Translations under genes and position numbers: made by a program | The notes under the pieces: generated by a model | What the model was told of the DNA's origin: nothing | Seen by the model: the letters and a program-made list of their open reading frames with translations, nothing else | Database searches by the model: none | In this document: in pieces, positions 22,830 through 34,800 of the stretch | Layout: each line of letters begins with the position of its first letter | Position numbering within the stretch: position 1 is the first letter of the stretch | From: Azolla caroliniana | Taxonomy: Eukaryota > Polypodiophyta | Length of the DNA stretch: 64,000 nt | NCBI GenBank assembly: GCA_043228905.1 | Contig: JBHGNT010000008.1 | Location: 22,072,001-22,136,000, forward strand | Direction: 5' to 3'

Positions 22830-23565
22830 GGATTTTTGGGTTTCAACCTCATGTTAAATCCTTCTTGGGCAGGAAGTCTAGGTCTTTGAAGGAACTCATT
22901 GCATATTTAGGAGTTTCAACCCCAATGTTAAATACTTGCTGGGCTGGAATTAGGGGTCCTGGACGGGACCCCCTATGCGTTTCAGATTTACGACCTAAAC
23001 CTAATCATTGTTCAATGTGTCCTGATGAGTTTTAGGGTTTCAACTGAAGGCCGAATCCAATTCACCCTTTACTAACGTTAACTTTTCCTTGGAGGTAATA
23101 AGTGGTATTCTGATTTTAGGGTTTTAGCCAAAGCCTAATTCAATACATCTTTTACCGATGGTTAAATCCTTTTTGGGTTCGTAATCACTGGTTCCTGAAG
23201 AGAATCATTATGGGTTCTAGGATTTCAACCTAAACCCCAAGCCAAAACATCATTTACTGACGTTAACCATTCTAGAGTTGCAATGACTTATCGTTTTTAG
23301 GGTTGCAAAAGGGACGTTAAATCCTTCACTGGTAAATACTAAATCACTGGGTTTTTGTTAAGACCTATGATAAGTCTTCAGGGTTTCAGCAATGTGGATT
23401 TAAGGCGTTTCCAACATAAATCTATTTTAGGATTTCGACAATACGTTAACCATTCCTGGGCAGCAATCACCGGTTCTTGAATGGAACCCTTCTGGTTTCT
23501 AGGGTTTTCAAGGAGAACAACCTTTATTGATATCCAATTCTTCTTCGGGAGGAAAAGTTATCTTG
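22830..23565. repeat. Degenerate ~110-160 bp tandem repeat upstream of PPR gene 2
   Basis: Six or seven diverged copies share 'gggtttcaacc', 'gttaaatccttcttgggc', 'tcacyggttcttgaa' and 'ttctaggg' in that order. It starts just upstream of the ATG and would lie in the leader and promoter of PPR gene 2. Confidence 0.6.
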
Positions 23566-23722
23566 AATGGAAAATCAGAGGAGTAGTTAGAACTTAGGGA
23601 TTCCAAATTGATCAGTCATGGTTCCTTCCGATGATGCCATCCGTTGTAGATCTCTTTGTCTCTGTGTGGCACTGGTCATCATGGACTGTACAGAAAAAAG
23701 AAGTGTTGTTCTCAAAGTTATA

Positions 23723-24110
23723 ACTAGCTTAATGTGGCTAGACCTCTAATGTTTGGCTAGGCCTCTAATGTCATGTAGCTATATGTAGCTCTATATTATT
23801 TGTCACTTCTCTTAATGCTAATACTAACTAGCTTAATGTGACCAAACCTCTAAAATTATGTAGCTATATGTACCTCTCTGTTATTTGTCACGTTATTTGT
23901 CACCTCTCTTAATGCTAACACTAACTAGCTTAATGTGCCTAGACTCTCTAATGTTATGTAGCTATATGCACCTCTATATTCTTTGTCACCTCTCTTAATG
24001 CCAATGCTAACTAGCTTTAGCTTAATGTGGCTAGACTCTCTAATGTTCTGTAGCTATCTATATGTACCTCTATGTTATTTGTCACCTCTCTTAATGCTAA
24101 TGCGAAACCT
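23723..24110. repeat. Four-copy ~85-105 bp tandem repeat
   Basis: Copies begin near 23723, 23826, 23924 and 24010 at 'actagctt', each with 'gtagctatatgtacctct' and 'ttatttgtcacctctcttaa' type cores. Confidence 0.8.
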
Positions 24111-24122
24111 CTTATATATCAT

Positions 24123-24350
24123 GTGATCTCAAGACAACTTCATGCACTAATGATTGAATCTTCTAAGCTAAGCAACAATAGTGCGATGCCTTAAAGTTCC
24201 TATGTTCTTGTCTTCGGGGCCGATCATATTGTGTGTGTGATCCCAAGACAGCTTCATGCACCAATGATCGAGTCTTCTAAGCAACAATAGTGCAGTGCCT
24301 TTAAGCTCATATGTTCTCGTCTTCCTGGTCGATCAGATTGCGTGCGAGCC
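24123..24350. repeat. Two-copy 114 bp tandem duplication
   Basis: 24123-24236 and 24237-24350; shared 'caagacaacttcatgcac', 'gcaacaatagtgc' and 'tatgttcttgtcttc'. It abuts the preceding repeat block. Confidence 0.8.
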
Positions 24351-27287
24351 ATCTGAACATGCCAGCACTTATATACCATTTTAGCTCATCTTGTTGTGTT
24401 CTTGTTGCTCAAGTTGTTGCGAACCATTGGAAGATGGCACAAAAAGATGTGCCCATTTTCCCTTCAAAGAGTTATTAACACGTGAGGAAGCAAGTGATCT
24501 GATTTTGATTCTAGCCCAAAACTTGTCTTCAGGGGTGGTGGGCCTTGCGAAGATATCAAACAAATATAGAAGGGGCCCCGACTATTTTTACCTATTATAT
24601 TTTAACATGTGAAGTATCAACAGTTTGCCTTTTCCGAAGAGATTGCTTCCCTATGAAAAGCCTAACAAAATGTAGACATGAAACATTTCAATTTGTCATT
24701 TTCCTTGTAAAGTTGAGCTTGTGAGTGTGGATGGATTGCCCAAACCTTGAAACATGACCTTGTAGCATATAATAGGTAAAGAGAGTCGAATGTATCTAAT
24801 GTAAGGCATATGAATATAAAGGCCTTGTTACATTTTCACAATACGACAATAGAGTCACGTCTTGCACTCAAATATATTAAATAACATGTATCTATTGTAT
24901 ATGTGCAAGCCATCTCCAATTATTGAGTTTTGAGTATTGACATTTTGTATTACAACACATGACCTTGTTATGAACCCTTTATGAGTTATAATGGGTGTAT
25001 GACAACATTCTCCTAGTCACATCAAAGAATTGAATTAGGAAATCTAGAAGAACCAACATGACAATTCATAAGTTGGAAGAATGAGCTTGATAGGGATTTT
25101 GTTCTATATGGTGAGGCATTTTAGGTCGAAGAATCTTAAGAAGATAGAGCATATTATTTGTGTTTTAATCACTTCTCGTGTTAAAACCCTAAGAGGCGTG
25201 TACTTATTATATCAAATGGTTAGTTTACAAGGATTTCATACTATTGCTTTATTTGTTTTGATAGCTCCATTCACGGGATGTTCAAAAGGAGTGGTTGCTT
25301 TTAGAGTGTGGTCATGATACTAGCAACCTAAACTCCTTTTGCTTTTAGAATGTGGTCATTAAACCAACAACCTAAACATAACACTCTAGATAAATTTGAA
25401 TCAAGTCAATGATAGACATTGATTATGATGGAAAAATTCCTCATGTGATATAATATCACAATGAGCAAGATATACTTTCGTGTTTTTCATGGGAGAAATT
25501 CCTCATCATGTGAATAATCCACATGAATACTATGAACCCATTGGGGCTTAGAGCCAAGGCTATTTAAGTACAATCTCTACTTAATGAGTTTTCCTATAAA
25601 GTCTATGATTGTTATAACCACCATGTTATTTCTTTTAATATCATGGTAATATCAAGAAACTTCCTTTTTTAGGGGTCTCCTCACTCAATGTGTTATTATG
25701 GCTTTTAACTAGTGTGGATGGCTCACAATCTCTTATAGTGAGTACAATGACATTATTGCAACCAATCAATCCATAAAAACAATATAAAATGTGACTGATA
25801 AGATGTTTTTCTAGCTTATATGGTTAGAATCCACACATAACTGGAGCTTATGATTTTGCACCTTTGTACTAAAATGCTTGTTTATGGTGTGCCTATGAGG
25901 ATGACTCTTGTGAAGTGATGTATATATTAACATCGTAGTATAATCTTGGTATTGATCCCACCATGTTTCAATTGAAACATGCTTTGGTTGCATATTTCCA
26001 TGTTACATGCGTGTGAGACCCTTCAGTCGATAAGGCTTTTGAGATCTTCATATTTCATCCTTCCTCAATGCAATGCTCTTTAAAGATCAATGTAATGAGA
26101 ATAAGAATTAGTCTAGAGTACAATGCCTATTTTTGGAGAAAAAGAGAGAGAGTACAATGCATAGAATATATGGTCGTGGATCAAAGAATAATAGGGTTCA
26201 AGGGAAGGATGTTTATATTTTATGGATTCCAAAGAGGAGAACAAGTCATCGGACAAAATAACAACCATTTCAACTATAGATGTCTCATTAAAAAATCCTC
26301 TTTAGACAAAAAAGATTTTTTTAAGAAAGGGCAAATTTTCCATCAACTTTACTCTTTTTGCTTAAATATGGTCACCTTATGCAACCGACAATTTGACCCA
26401 ACACATCCCTTAGCTATACAAAAATTTTACAAAAACCTAAACACCAAATTCCTCCTAGACATGTTTTAAAGACAATATAGAAATAAGGCTATTTGGCTAG
26501 TTGGTTAAAAGTTTGCATGCAACGTTTGAATTAGCATGAACAATTTATTCAACTAATACTATCATTAAGAAGATAATCAATAAAATAATAAGATGGGCTG
26601 ATTAAATAAATAACGAAATATGAGAGCAAGAAAGTTAGTAGGATTTAGGTTCAATGTCTACCCCTTTATTTGTAGACCTCTTTAAGGTAAACCGTAAGAG
26701 TATTTACGAGTGTTCATTATCCCCCCCAAAAACAAGGGGCTTGGGTAAGATTAGCTCTCGCTTTTTCTTTAAAAAGAATTAAGGATGTACAATTCATGCT
26801 TTGAGTTTGCATCGCCATTGATACCTGGTTTTCGTCACAACACACACATACAAATATTATGTACAAGATCCTCAAATAGACAGAGCATCCATGTTACCAA
26901 TTATATCTTCTTGTCAACTGATGATGTTGCAAGTTTCTAAACATTTATTAATAAATAAGGAAAGTGTTCATATTGCATTACTAACTCTCTTGCAGTCTGG
27001 TCAATGATATAATAGCAAGTCAGTAGACATTGATAACACATCGATATTGGGTATGTTATGGTTTATGTGCCTTTGTAGAGTTTACCAAGTAAAAGTCATG
27101 ACTACAAAAGAACAATGCATGTATAGAAGAATGACATTTTTTCAATGATACAAAATTGGGATTAGCTTTTACACTAAAAGTTAGTGTAGAATTTGATCTG
27201 AAGTTTATATTTTGATATATTGACAAATCACATACACAAAATTGTAGGTTTAGGTTAATGAGAAAGAAACAATCAACCTCATCAAGT
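24351..27287. other. Intergenic, AT-rich, no gene recognised; includes 3' flank of the Dpy-30 gene
   Basis: No exon-like or conserved frame seen. A 40 bp duplication occurs at about 25288-25378 (shared 'gcttttagartgtggtcat'). The ORF at 26068-26469 (133 codons, plus strand, ending DPTHPLAIQKFYKNL) is the longest open stretch but matches nothing I know. The right end should contain the 3' UTR of the Dpy-30 gene. Confidence 0.3.
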
Positions 27288-30200
27288 TCAAGTAGTGCTT
27301 GTCTTATTCTTCTCATCTTGTAATGTTGCATACTTAGATGTATCGTCAAATGAAATCTCAATTTGTTGGGGTGGGGGATACGGATCATTTTTTAGCAAAA
27401 ATGCAGCTAAATATTGAATTGGATTCGAAGGCCTGGACCATTGAACATAAGTTTTTTCACTAAGTCATGTGAAATTCACATATTTAAGCTAACACAATAT
27501 ATCCTAATTTACTACACATCAATGTTATCCTACTTGAAGTTGGTAGTGCTATAAGGGTTTCATAACTTTCAATATATAAATCCCTTCATCACTCATAAAT
27601 TTTAGTGCATGTGTTCATATGTATAATAAGATAGTAAATGGGTGATGGGAGAGGCGGAAAGAGAAACAACAAATTTATCTGAAAGGTCACTAATATAGGA
27701 AAACCGAACCGATGGATGAAGTGGTACAACTATTAGAATCACATCAAGTAACAAGAAAAACAAAAAAATTCCCTAAGGATTAGTAAGAGAGTAAGAAAGA
27801 GAGGATAGAAGTCATTGAATAGCACTTTGTAGAGATTTTCCATGGAATGAATTGTATCTATGGAAAGATACAATTTATTAAATGATTCAAAATCATTGTA
27901 TAGATACAAGGAACTAGACAAAATGGAGAACCAAGATTTCCTTTTTGTTTTTACTATATACACTACCCTCTACGTGTAGTGTATGAGAAAATTAACTTGA
28001 CGATACGAATATTAGATGTTATGGGAAAATTAACTACACCAACCTTCTAGATGAACCTAAAAATAAGAGTTATGTCCGCGCTTTCAGTTTTCGTCATGTA
28101 AAAGGATAACATAAATTATTAGAGGCCGATAAATCTAGACCCCCTTTTGATTTTAGTCTTGCAAAATTTAAACAACGTTTCACTTCTTTCCTTTAGGAAA
28201 TATGATGCAAGATCAAGGCGTCATGTGGCATGTTGATTTGTATAGTTAATACTAATGCACGTTCTTTTGATTGAGACAATCATAGAAGAAAATATACCTT
28301 TCTAAGACGAGATGTTGCAAACCTTGTAATAACAATGGCACAACTGTTTCCTCCTAGAAACAAAGGAGCTCGTATTAGAAGAAGTCTTTTTTTGTATTTT
28401 GAATTTTCGTAATAATACATATTTTGATACACAACTTTGTTTAATTCAATCATTTGCACATCCTTGATTGATAGTAATTAGAATAAATTGTCAAGGAACC
28501 AATTAATACCAAGTAGAAACGAATCGGCTTGGCACGAAGCTCAATTCTATGCTTAAGCTCCATTGCAGCTCGTTGTGCAACTTCACCCTACAACACGAAA
28601 ATAGATTTAATGTGAACGAATACATCATGGGTCTAAGGTTGCAAAACTAATGGCGTAAATGTATGACAAGGGAAGGACACAACAAGACATCAAGTGCTAA
28701 ATCACCATGTGTTTGAAACACTATTAACTTTATTCATTGGAAAATAAGAGACTTTAAATGTCCCTGCAAATGGTTCATTGTTTGTAGGTCCACACTATTA
28801 CTTTATTGGATTCTAAAATAGCAAAAAATATAAGCACAATGGTGGAGTGGTGACGCTCGTGCTTTGTGATGTTAAGATTGTGTATTAAAGTCTAGAGCCA
28901 TTAGTTTGTTGTTGGAACCATTGCATTCAAGTCTTGAGCAATCGATTTGACTGATGCATCCATTACTAAGAATGTCTTCATAAATTTAGTTCGAAAATAT
29001 ACATACTCGCTCCCCAAAAAAAGGGGGGTTCTACGGCATTGACAAGGAGTGATGATAGCCGTAGCCTTGCCAGTATAACGCGATAGAACCTTGAGCTAAT
29101 TTTAAAGGGTTGGGAGAGAAAAAGGATAGAAAATAAAATAGGAGGAACATAAATAAGCTATAAATGCAAACTTTGCCTCTTGAATGCTCAATCCAAGACG
29201 TGTAAAATCATCAACTTCACAATACATAATATCAAATATGTAATATATCGTCTCTAACCAAAACATCAACATCCAAAATCGTATTGATTATGAAATTGAT
29301 GTCGAATATAGAGTTTTCTTGACTTTTACGCAAGGTGGTTTTGATTTCCTTTTCTCATTGATTGGGCATTTATGGAGAACCCAAGGATACATGATGGGAA
29401 ATACCTCCATCCTACAGTCACATGGTACCATGTGGTTTTCGTCATATGCCCTGACCAATGTAGAATGAATTTATAGTGTTTGATACATGCCTAGTCTCCT
29501 AGGCACAACACATCAAAACACTCACATATTACCATACAATATTAGTCGATTTGAAAACCCCAAAATCTCCAACCAATGTTGAATGTGGATAGACTCCTCG
29601 ACGCCTATTCGGTCTCCTACTCATACATAGAAACCCTTACAATGGTACCATATGGGGTATGTGTCAATATATAATGCCAAGCCTCGATCAATGAAAGACG
29701 AATATTGTAGAGATGCCGAATTCTAAACAATGCACTCTCCTACTCTCACACCAAAAGACTCACATGGTACCATACAATGTTACTCGATATATATATCCCC
29801 CCACCCCTAGAGAGCTCGAGCTCGAGCTTGATCGATCAACATTTGAACGGAACGGATGCAAAGTGCTCGAAAGCTCACTCAAATCTCCTACTCACAACCC
29901 AATACGGACCACCCACATGTTGGCTAAGATTAATACCATCACCAATAATGCATAGATTGGATGTGCGAGCTCGGGCAGGCTTTACAAACCACCGGGAATC
30001 GGAACCGAACCACTCTAACTCTAAGAATCGATGGAGGAACCCGGTTCCTTTTGAGAAGAGGTGGAGCTTTTTTTGGTTTTGATATGTAGAGAGACCATGG
30101 GGAGCAACCCAAGTTCAAAGGGGATTTGTGAATCAATGATCCTTCTTGTTCTTTTCTTTTTTTCTATTAGAAGAAAAAGAAATTGTTGTTCAAGAATGTT

Positions 30201-30321
30201 TTACCTCCACAGGATCATCGAACCAAACTTCATCAAAGGAAGGGCCAGGAGGCGGTTGTGGAATATTCTCTTGGGCGGACGGAATATTCTCCTGTCGTGG
30301 TGGATCTTCTTGGGTCGCCAT
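27288..30321 (-). CDS. Dpy-30-motif protein, 131 residues, four exons
   Basis: Minus-strand coding exons: 30321-30205, 28587-28510, 28353-28298, 27432-27288. All three introns are GT-AG and phases agree (0, 0, 2), joining to 131 residues plus TGA. Exon 1 is acidic and proline-rich (MATQEDPPRQ...WFDDPVE). Exon 2 is a charged helix (GEVAQRAAMELKHRIELRAK). Exon 2 end to exon 4 gives the Dpy-30 motif: YL, EETVVPLLLQGLQHLVLER, PSNPIQYLAAFLLKNDP. Dpy-30 motifs form a four-helix dimer that docks an amphipathic helix of a partner. They occur in the COMPASS/SET1 histone methylase core and in flagellar radial-spoke and nucleotide-kinase proteins. The linker helix and the PYPPPQQ tail differ from the short canonical DPY30/SDC1, so a flagellar role is possible if the plant has motile sperm. 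No lesion seen. Exon 1 start: first ATG, weakly supported by context. Confidence 0.85.
28830..28905 (+). repeat. tRNA-derived SINE candidate in Dpy-30 intron 1
   Basis: A perfect A box (TGGTGGAGTGG, about 28840-28850), then GACGCTCGTGC and a worn B box (about 28881-28892). Related wording occurs at 41553-41604. Confidence 0.35.
29390..29790. repeat. Degenerate ~120 bp tandem repeat in Dpy-30 intron 1
   Basis: Three to four copies share 'tctcctactc', 'aaaactcacatggtacca' and 'accatacaatattastcgat' type cores near 29410, 29490, 29605 and 29730. The intron is 28588-30204. Confidence 0.5.
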
Positions 30322-30581
30322 CTTCTCCTTTCTCTTCTCTCTTGTCTATACACACAAAAGAAACAACCGCCTTGGTTTTGCTTCCCATTCCATGCACCCT
30401 TTCACACTTGGTGAGTGGAAGGTTGGTTGGTTGGTTTGGCCTAGCTTATCACCATGGTACGAATCCATCCCTTTCACACTTGTCCGCCATAATTCATGCT
30501 ATGTCCTCGCACTCCTTTTTCCCATTCATGAGAAAAGGTGGTAGTGGCCAATGGCCATAAAGTATTCTGAATTTGCCAACT

Positions 30582-31000
30582 GATGCTTTGTCCGCCCTAA
30601 TGAGATATGGTACCGTCGAATCTCGATGCCTTTGTCCGCCCTAATGGGATTTGGTACCTGCGAATCTTAATGCCTTTGTCCGCCCTAATGGGATTTGGTA
30701 CCAATGAATCTTGATGCTTTGTCCGCAATAATGGGATTTGGTACTAGGCGAACCTTGATGCTTCTTCATGCACCCTAAGGAATTTGGCATTGGCGAATCT
30801 CGATGCTTTATTTGCTCGAGCATCAAAGAATGTTGAGTTTTTTTCTTTCCCATCCTAATGGGATCTCATATTGAAGAATCTCAACACTTCTCTGCTCTAA
30901 TGGGACATGACATTGAAGATTCTCGACATTGTCTACCCTAATGAGATGGTGATATCCAAGCATCTTAACACTTTTGTCCACCCCAAATGGATCTGGGTGG
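30582..31000. repeat. ~44 bp minisatellite upstream of the Dpy-30 gene
   Basis: About nine units with the core 'tttgtccgccctaatggg', 'atttggtacc' and 'gaatctygatgc'. Unit starts are near 30582, 30625, 30669 and 30713. Units decay to the right. It begins about 260 bp upstream of the gene's ATG. Confidence 0.85.
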
Positions 31001-31874
31001 TATTAAAATGTAAATATTAACCTCTTTCACACACAGGTATCATCTTGTTCCACCACTTTTTCATGAACCCCCCTACCAACTATCACCGCAATCTTGGCAA
31101 GACATGTTCTTCCAATGCTCATGAACTTGAATCCGAGTCTCTCACATCATAAAACATACACACCTTAGCATCAAGCTTTGTGTTGATACTAAGATAGTGT
31201 GTCAACAATGATGGGATCACACGTTTAAATCTCTTGGAGATGTTGATGGATTTCCAACCCTTTCCGAATATGTAGGCTAGAATATCATTATTGACCAAGT
31301 CTGATGAAAAATCATAATAAAGTTGACCTCATTATTTGTTTAGGTATGTTGACTTCCTTTTATTTATTGTGCATAATAAACTTTATTATTCTTCCTGTCA
31401 TGTCATTGACTTTTATCATGCACATGAACATACTATCATATAAATAACAATGCTACATGGTTATATGATATATCCATATGATGTTCATAGCATCCTTCCC
31501 ATCTGGGGTTAAAAAGATAAAATGTTATGTTGACTGATATCCGTATTTCGTCCCTGTCTCTCAAATGTTGGTTCAATAGTATGCTTCACTTCAAGAAAAA
31601 TACTTCCATAGTTTTTTCATCAGATAGGCATGCAAGGAAGAGTTTACTCACAAATGAACGAATGCCATGCATGAATGTGTTAATACCACATTTCAATAAT
31701 ACTCAAGTAGCAAATGAGTTGTTTTACATCAACAAATGCAGTTACTTCACAAGGTATTTACAATATATCAACTAAAATAACCAGCTTTAAAAAAAGAAGA
31801 AAAAATTGAGTAAAATCTCCATCTCCTAAACGGTAGACGTTCAACATACAATGGTTAGACCTAACCTAAAGCAC
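31001..31874. other. Intergenic between Dpy-30 and DUF863 genes
   Basis: No gene recognised; AT-rich. The right part probably includes the 3' UTR of the DUF863 gene. Confidence 0.35.
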
Positions 31875-34800
31875 TTACAAAACATTGGGGGGCAAACATG
31901 ACCACTGGCTACGTTGACGACTCATACGCTTCCGCCGAGTGGATTCACCCCACGAACACACCCTTACGAGTGCCTTCGGATTCGGTTTCAAACCTCTAGA
32001 TGTCTTGGGGCCTCCTCCTTTAGCTCTGACGATATTATTATTCTTCGTTGAGCCCGCATCTGGCATCACGAAACATTCCCCTTCATCTTTCGGAGAGGAG
32101 TCACATGTACCCGTAATCTCTCTTGCCGACTTAATGAGTCCCTCGATGATTTGAAGATCCTCAGTGACCTCTTGTCGTGAAAGACAAGCCACACTAGGAA
32201 GAATCTCTCGCTTGAAATCCTTATTGGCTTTCCCTCTCCTCGATGATCTCCGACGAGGATTACTCACTGGAGGAGGGCTTGGTTCCTCGATCGGATCGAT
32301 TTCTCTGCTCTCGATCGGAGGTGTGCTTAATTCTATGTCTTCAGGGTCGATTGGTTTCGTACTCAAGACCAGCAACTCGAAAGAATCCAATCCGCTTCCT
32401 CGTTCGGAACCCTCGAATAAGGAGAGCTCGGAATGCCTATTACCATCTACATCCATGCTAGTCATTTCAACACTTTCCTCTTCAGGAATGATGTCGGCGA
32501 GCCATTTTAGGGATCTTTCTTCATCTTTCTTGAACAAACTTGAGTCTTCGGTGACCAACGATGGAAGATCTGAACCCAACCACAGCAACACGTGTGCAGC
32601 TTCAGTATCAAGTTTACTTGGAGCTCCATGAATATTACCAAAATGATGATAATGATCATCCACCACCACACATTCCTCATTCAAGTCATGCGGGAAAGCG
32701 AAGGTAACCGAAGAGCCAATCGTTTGATGCTTGTTCCTTGTCATTATACACGCCTCCCTGCATAGCATTCCCATATTATCATCGAGTTGTATAATATTCG
32801 AGTTTCGGCTTGAGTCACCACTTTGATCTCCACTACTTGCATTCGAGTCTTCGATCACCTTTATCAGATGCATGGCTTCTTGGCTTTCCACGCTTGTTAC
32901 GCCTGAACCATCTGAACTTTTCCCTCCTTCACAATGGCCTCCCGCATCACTTCCAACATCAATGCACTCGACATTCTCGACTACATTCTTAGTTAAGTCC
33001 TTTCCAGAACAATTGAGAAAACTAGTGCCTTCCATGTACAAGCTACCCTGCATCGCCTTTGGCCTTTCTTGACATGAGGCTTTGATTCCTAATTTAGCAA
33101 ACCACCCCTTGCTAGTCTCCATACCTTTTTCGTTCGGGAACTCATTGACCTTCACATTCAAATCAAAGCTAGCTTTGGTTGGATTTATCCTATCCTGATT
33201 TTGAGGCCCTTTCCGGAAAAGACCCACATTTTCACTTGTCTGCAAACTACTCGTCATTATCGGTGCGAGACCTAGTTTCACCCCAACGATATTATCATCA
33301 GCCAATGCTGGTGATGATGATTTCATTCGTGGGATGTTACTTCTCTTTGAAAGAAGTTCAGTCCAAGAAACTTCTAACCCTTCCATAGTATGTTCACTGG
33401 TGGTGCTCAAACTTGTTGCTTGCAATAATGGATTATTTGCTTGTTGCAATCGACTATATGCTTGTTGTGATGGATTTGTCTGAATGCTTGACCACTGGTT
33501 AAGAGAGGAAATGCATGGCAATTGTTGAATATGGTTAGACGGCTTCAAAGCTTGCTGCCCTGTTGAAAAGTTTTGCAACCAAGGTGGCAGTTTTGACCCA
33601 CTTTCTGATTCTCTTTGATTTAGAATGACATTTTGGGAAACCCTTGTATCATGTGCCGTTGTATGCGTGCTCACAAATGGTTGAGTCGACAATGTGGCAA
33701 CATGTTTTTCATCCAGTAAATGTGAAGATGAATTGATTTTGTCCATCGTTGAGGCAACGAATCCTGACATAATATTTAGAGGTTCCCTCGAAAAGTGCTG
33801 TTCTTGAAGACCCTTTCCATTTGACAACCAGTGCTGAGGAACATTGTCAGTGCCTACAGATTTAGTTCTCTCTCTGAAATTCAAGGGAATGTTTCTGACT
33901 TGATGATTAGGATCTTCATGCTTATGCGTAAAGAAGGATAACTTCTGATGTTGACCACTTGAAGCGAGTGACACCGAATGCGATGGTGGTGTGTTTTTCA
34001 CTTCCGGTGATGCCTGTATAAAACACGAACATGTTCTATCATCAAGTAAAGAAAAACATCCACATCCATCTCAAATAGATTGAAGGGCAAAATACCAGAA
34101 TACCCTGAAGTTTTTCAAACCGGAAAGAATACCTTCTCATGTACTCAATCTTGTATTAGAGAGGGGTATCCTTGGTCAAAACTTAAGAGGTATTCTGGGG
34201 AACATCCACAAAAGTTAGGGATATTCTGGTATTTTGCCCTAGATTAAGTCCACCAAAAGAATGACCTGAAGGAGCCAATGTGGTAGGTTTGATGTCCCTT
34301 GAGAGTTATGTGCCAATTCACACCCGAAAAGCTGGGGACCATTTAGGTTATCCTCTATAGTTGGACCAGCTGAATATATCCCTCTGGAAGGAGGTGAAAC
34401 TTGTGAAGAAATAATCTGAGATCCTTGAAAACCAACTTCTTTGGCTGTATAACTTACTTCTTTGGCCATATTGACCTCTTTCCCACCATGGAAATTCCAC
34501 AGACCTTTGCTCTCAGACATCTTTCTCTTATGTGAAACCGGAAAATTTTGACATTTCTCTTCCTCCACTTCATCTACATACTCCTCCGCAGGACGTTCCA
34601 AATCAAGTACAATTCGCCGATTTAGGGCTTTATTCATGGCCAATGATGGCATTTCAGTATTCTCTACATCGTCAAAGACCTTGTTTATATCTAAATTATT
34701 TGAAAAGAAGGATTGTTTTTCCTTGATATTGAGCTTTGCCTCGGCATCGTGATTAGCATTGAAAAGGTTCTTTTCTTTGAATAATATTTGGTTGGATAAC

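Noticed and set aside
26068-26469. 133-codon ORF as a host gene
   Set aside because: No motif, no neighbouring exons, AT-rich context; could be chance or a worn transposon piece.
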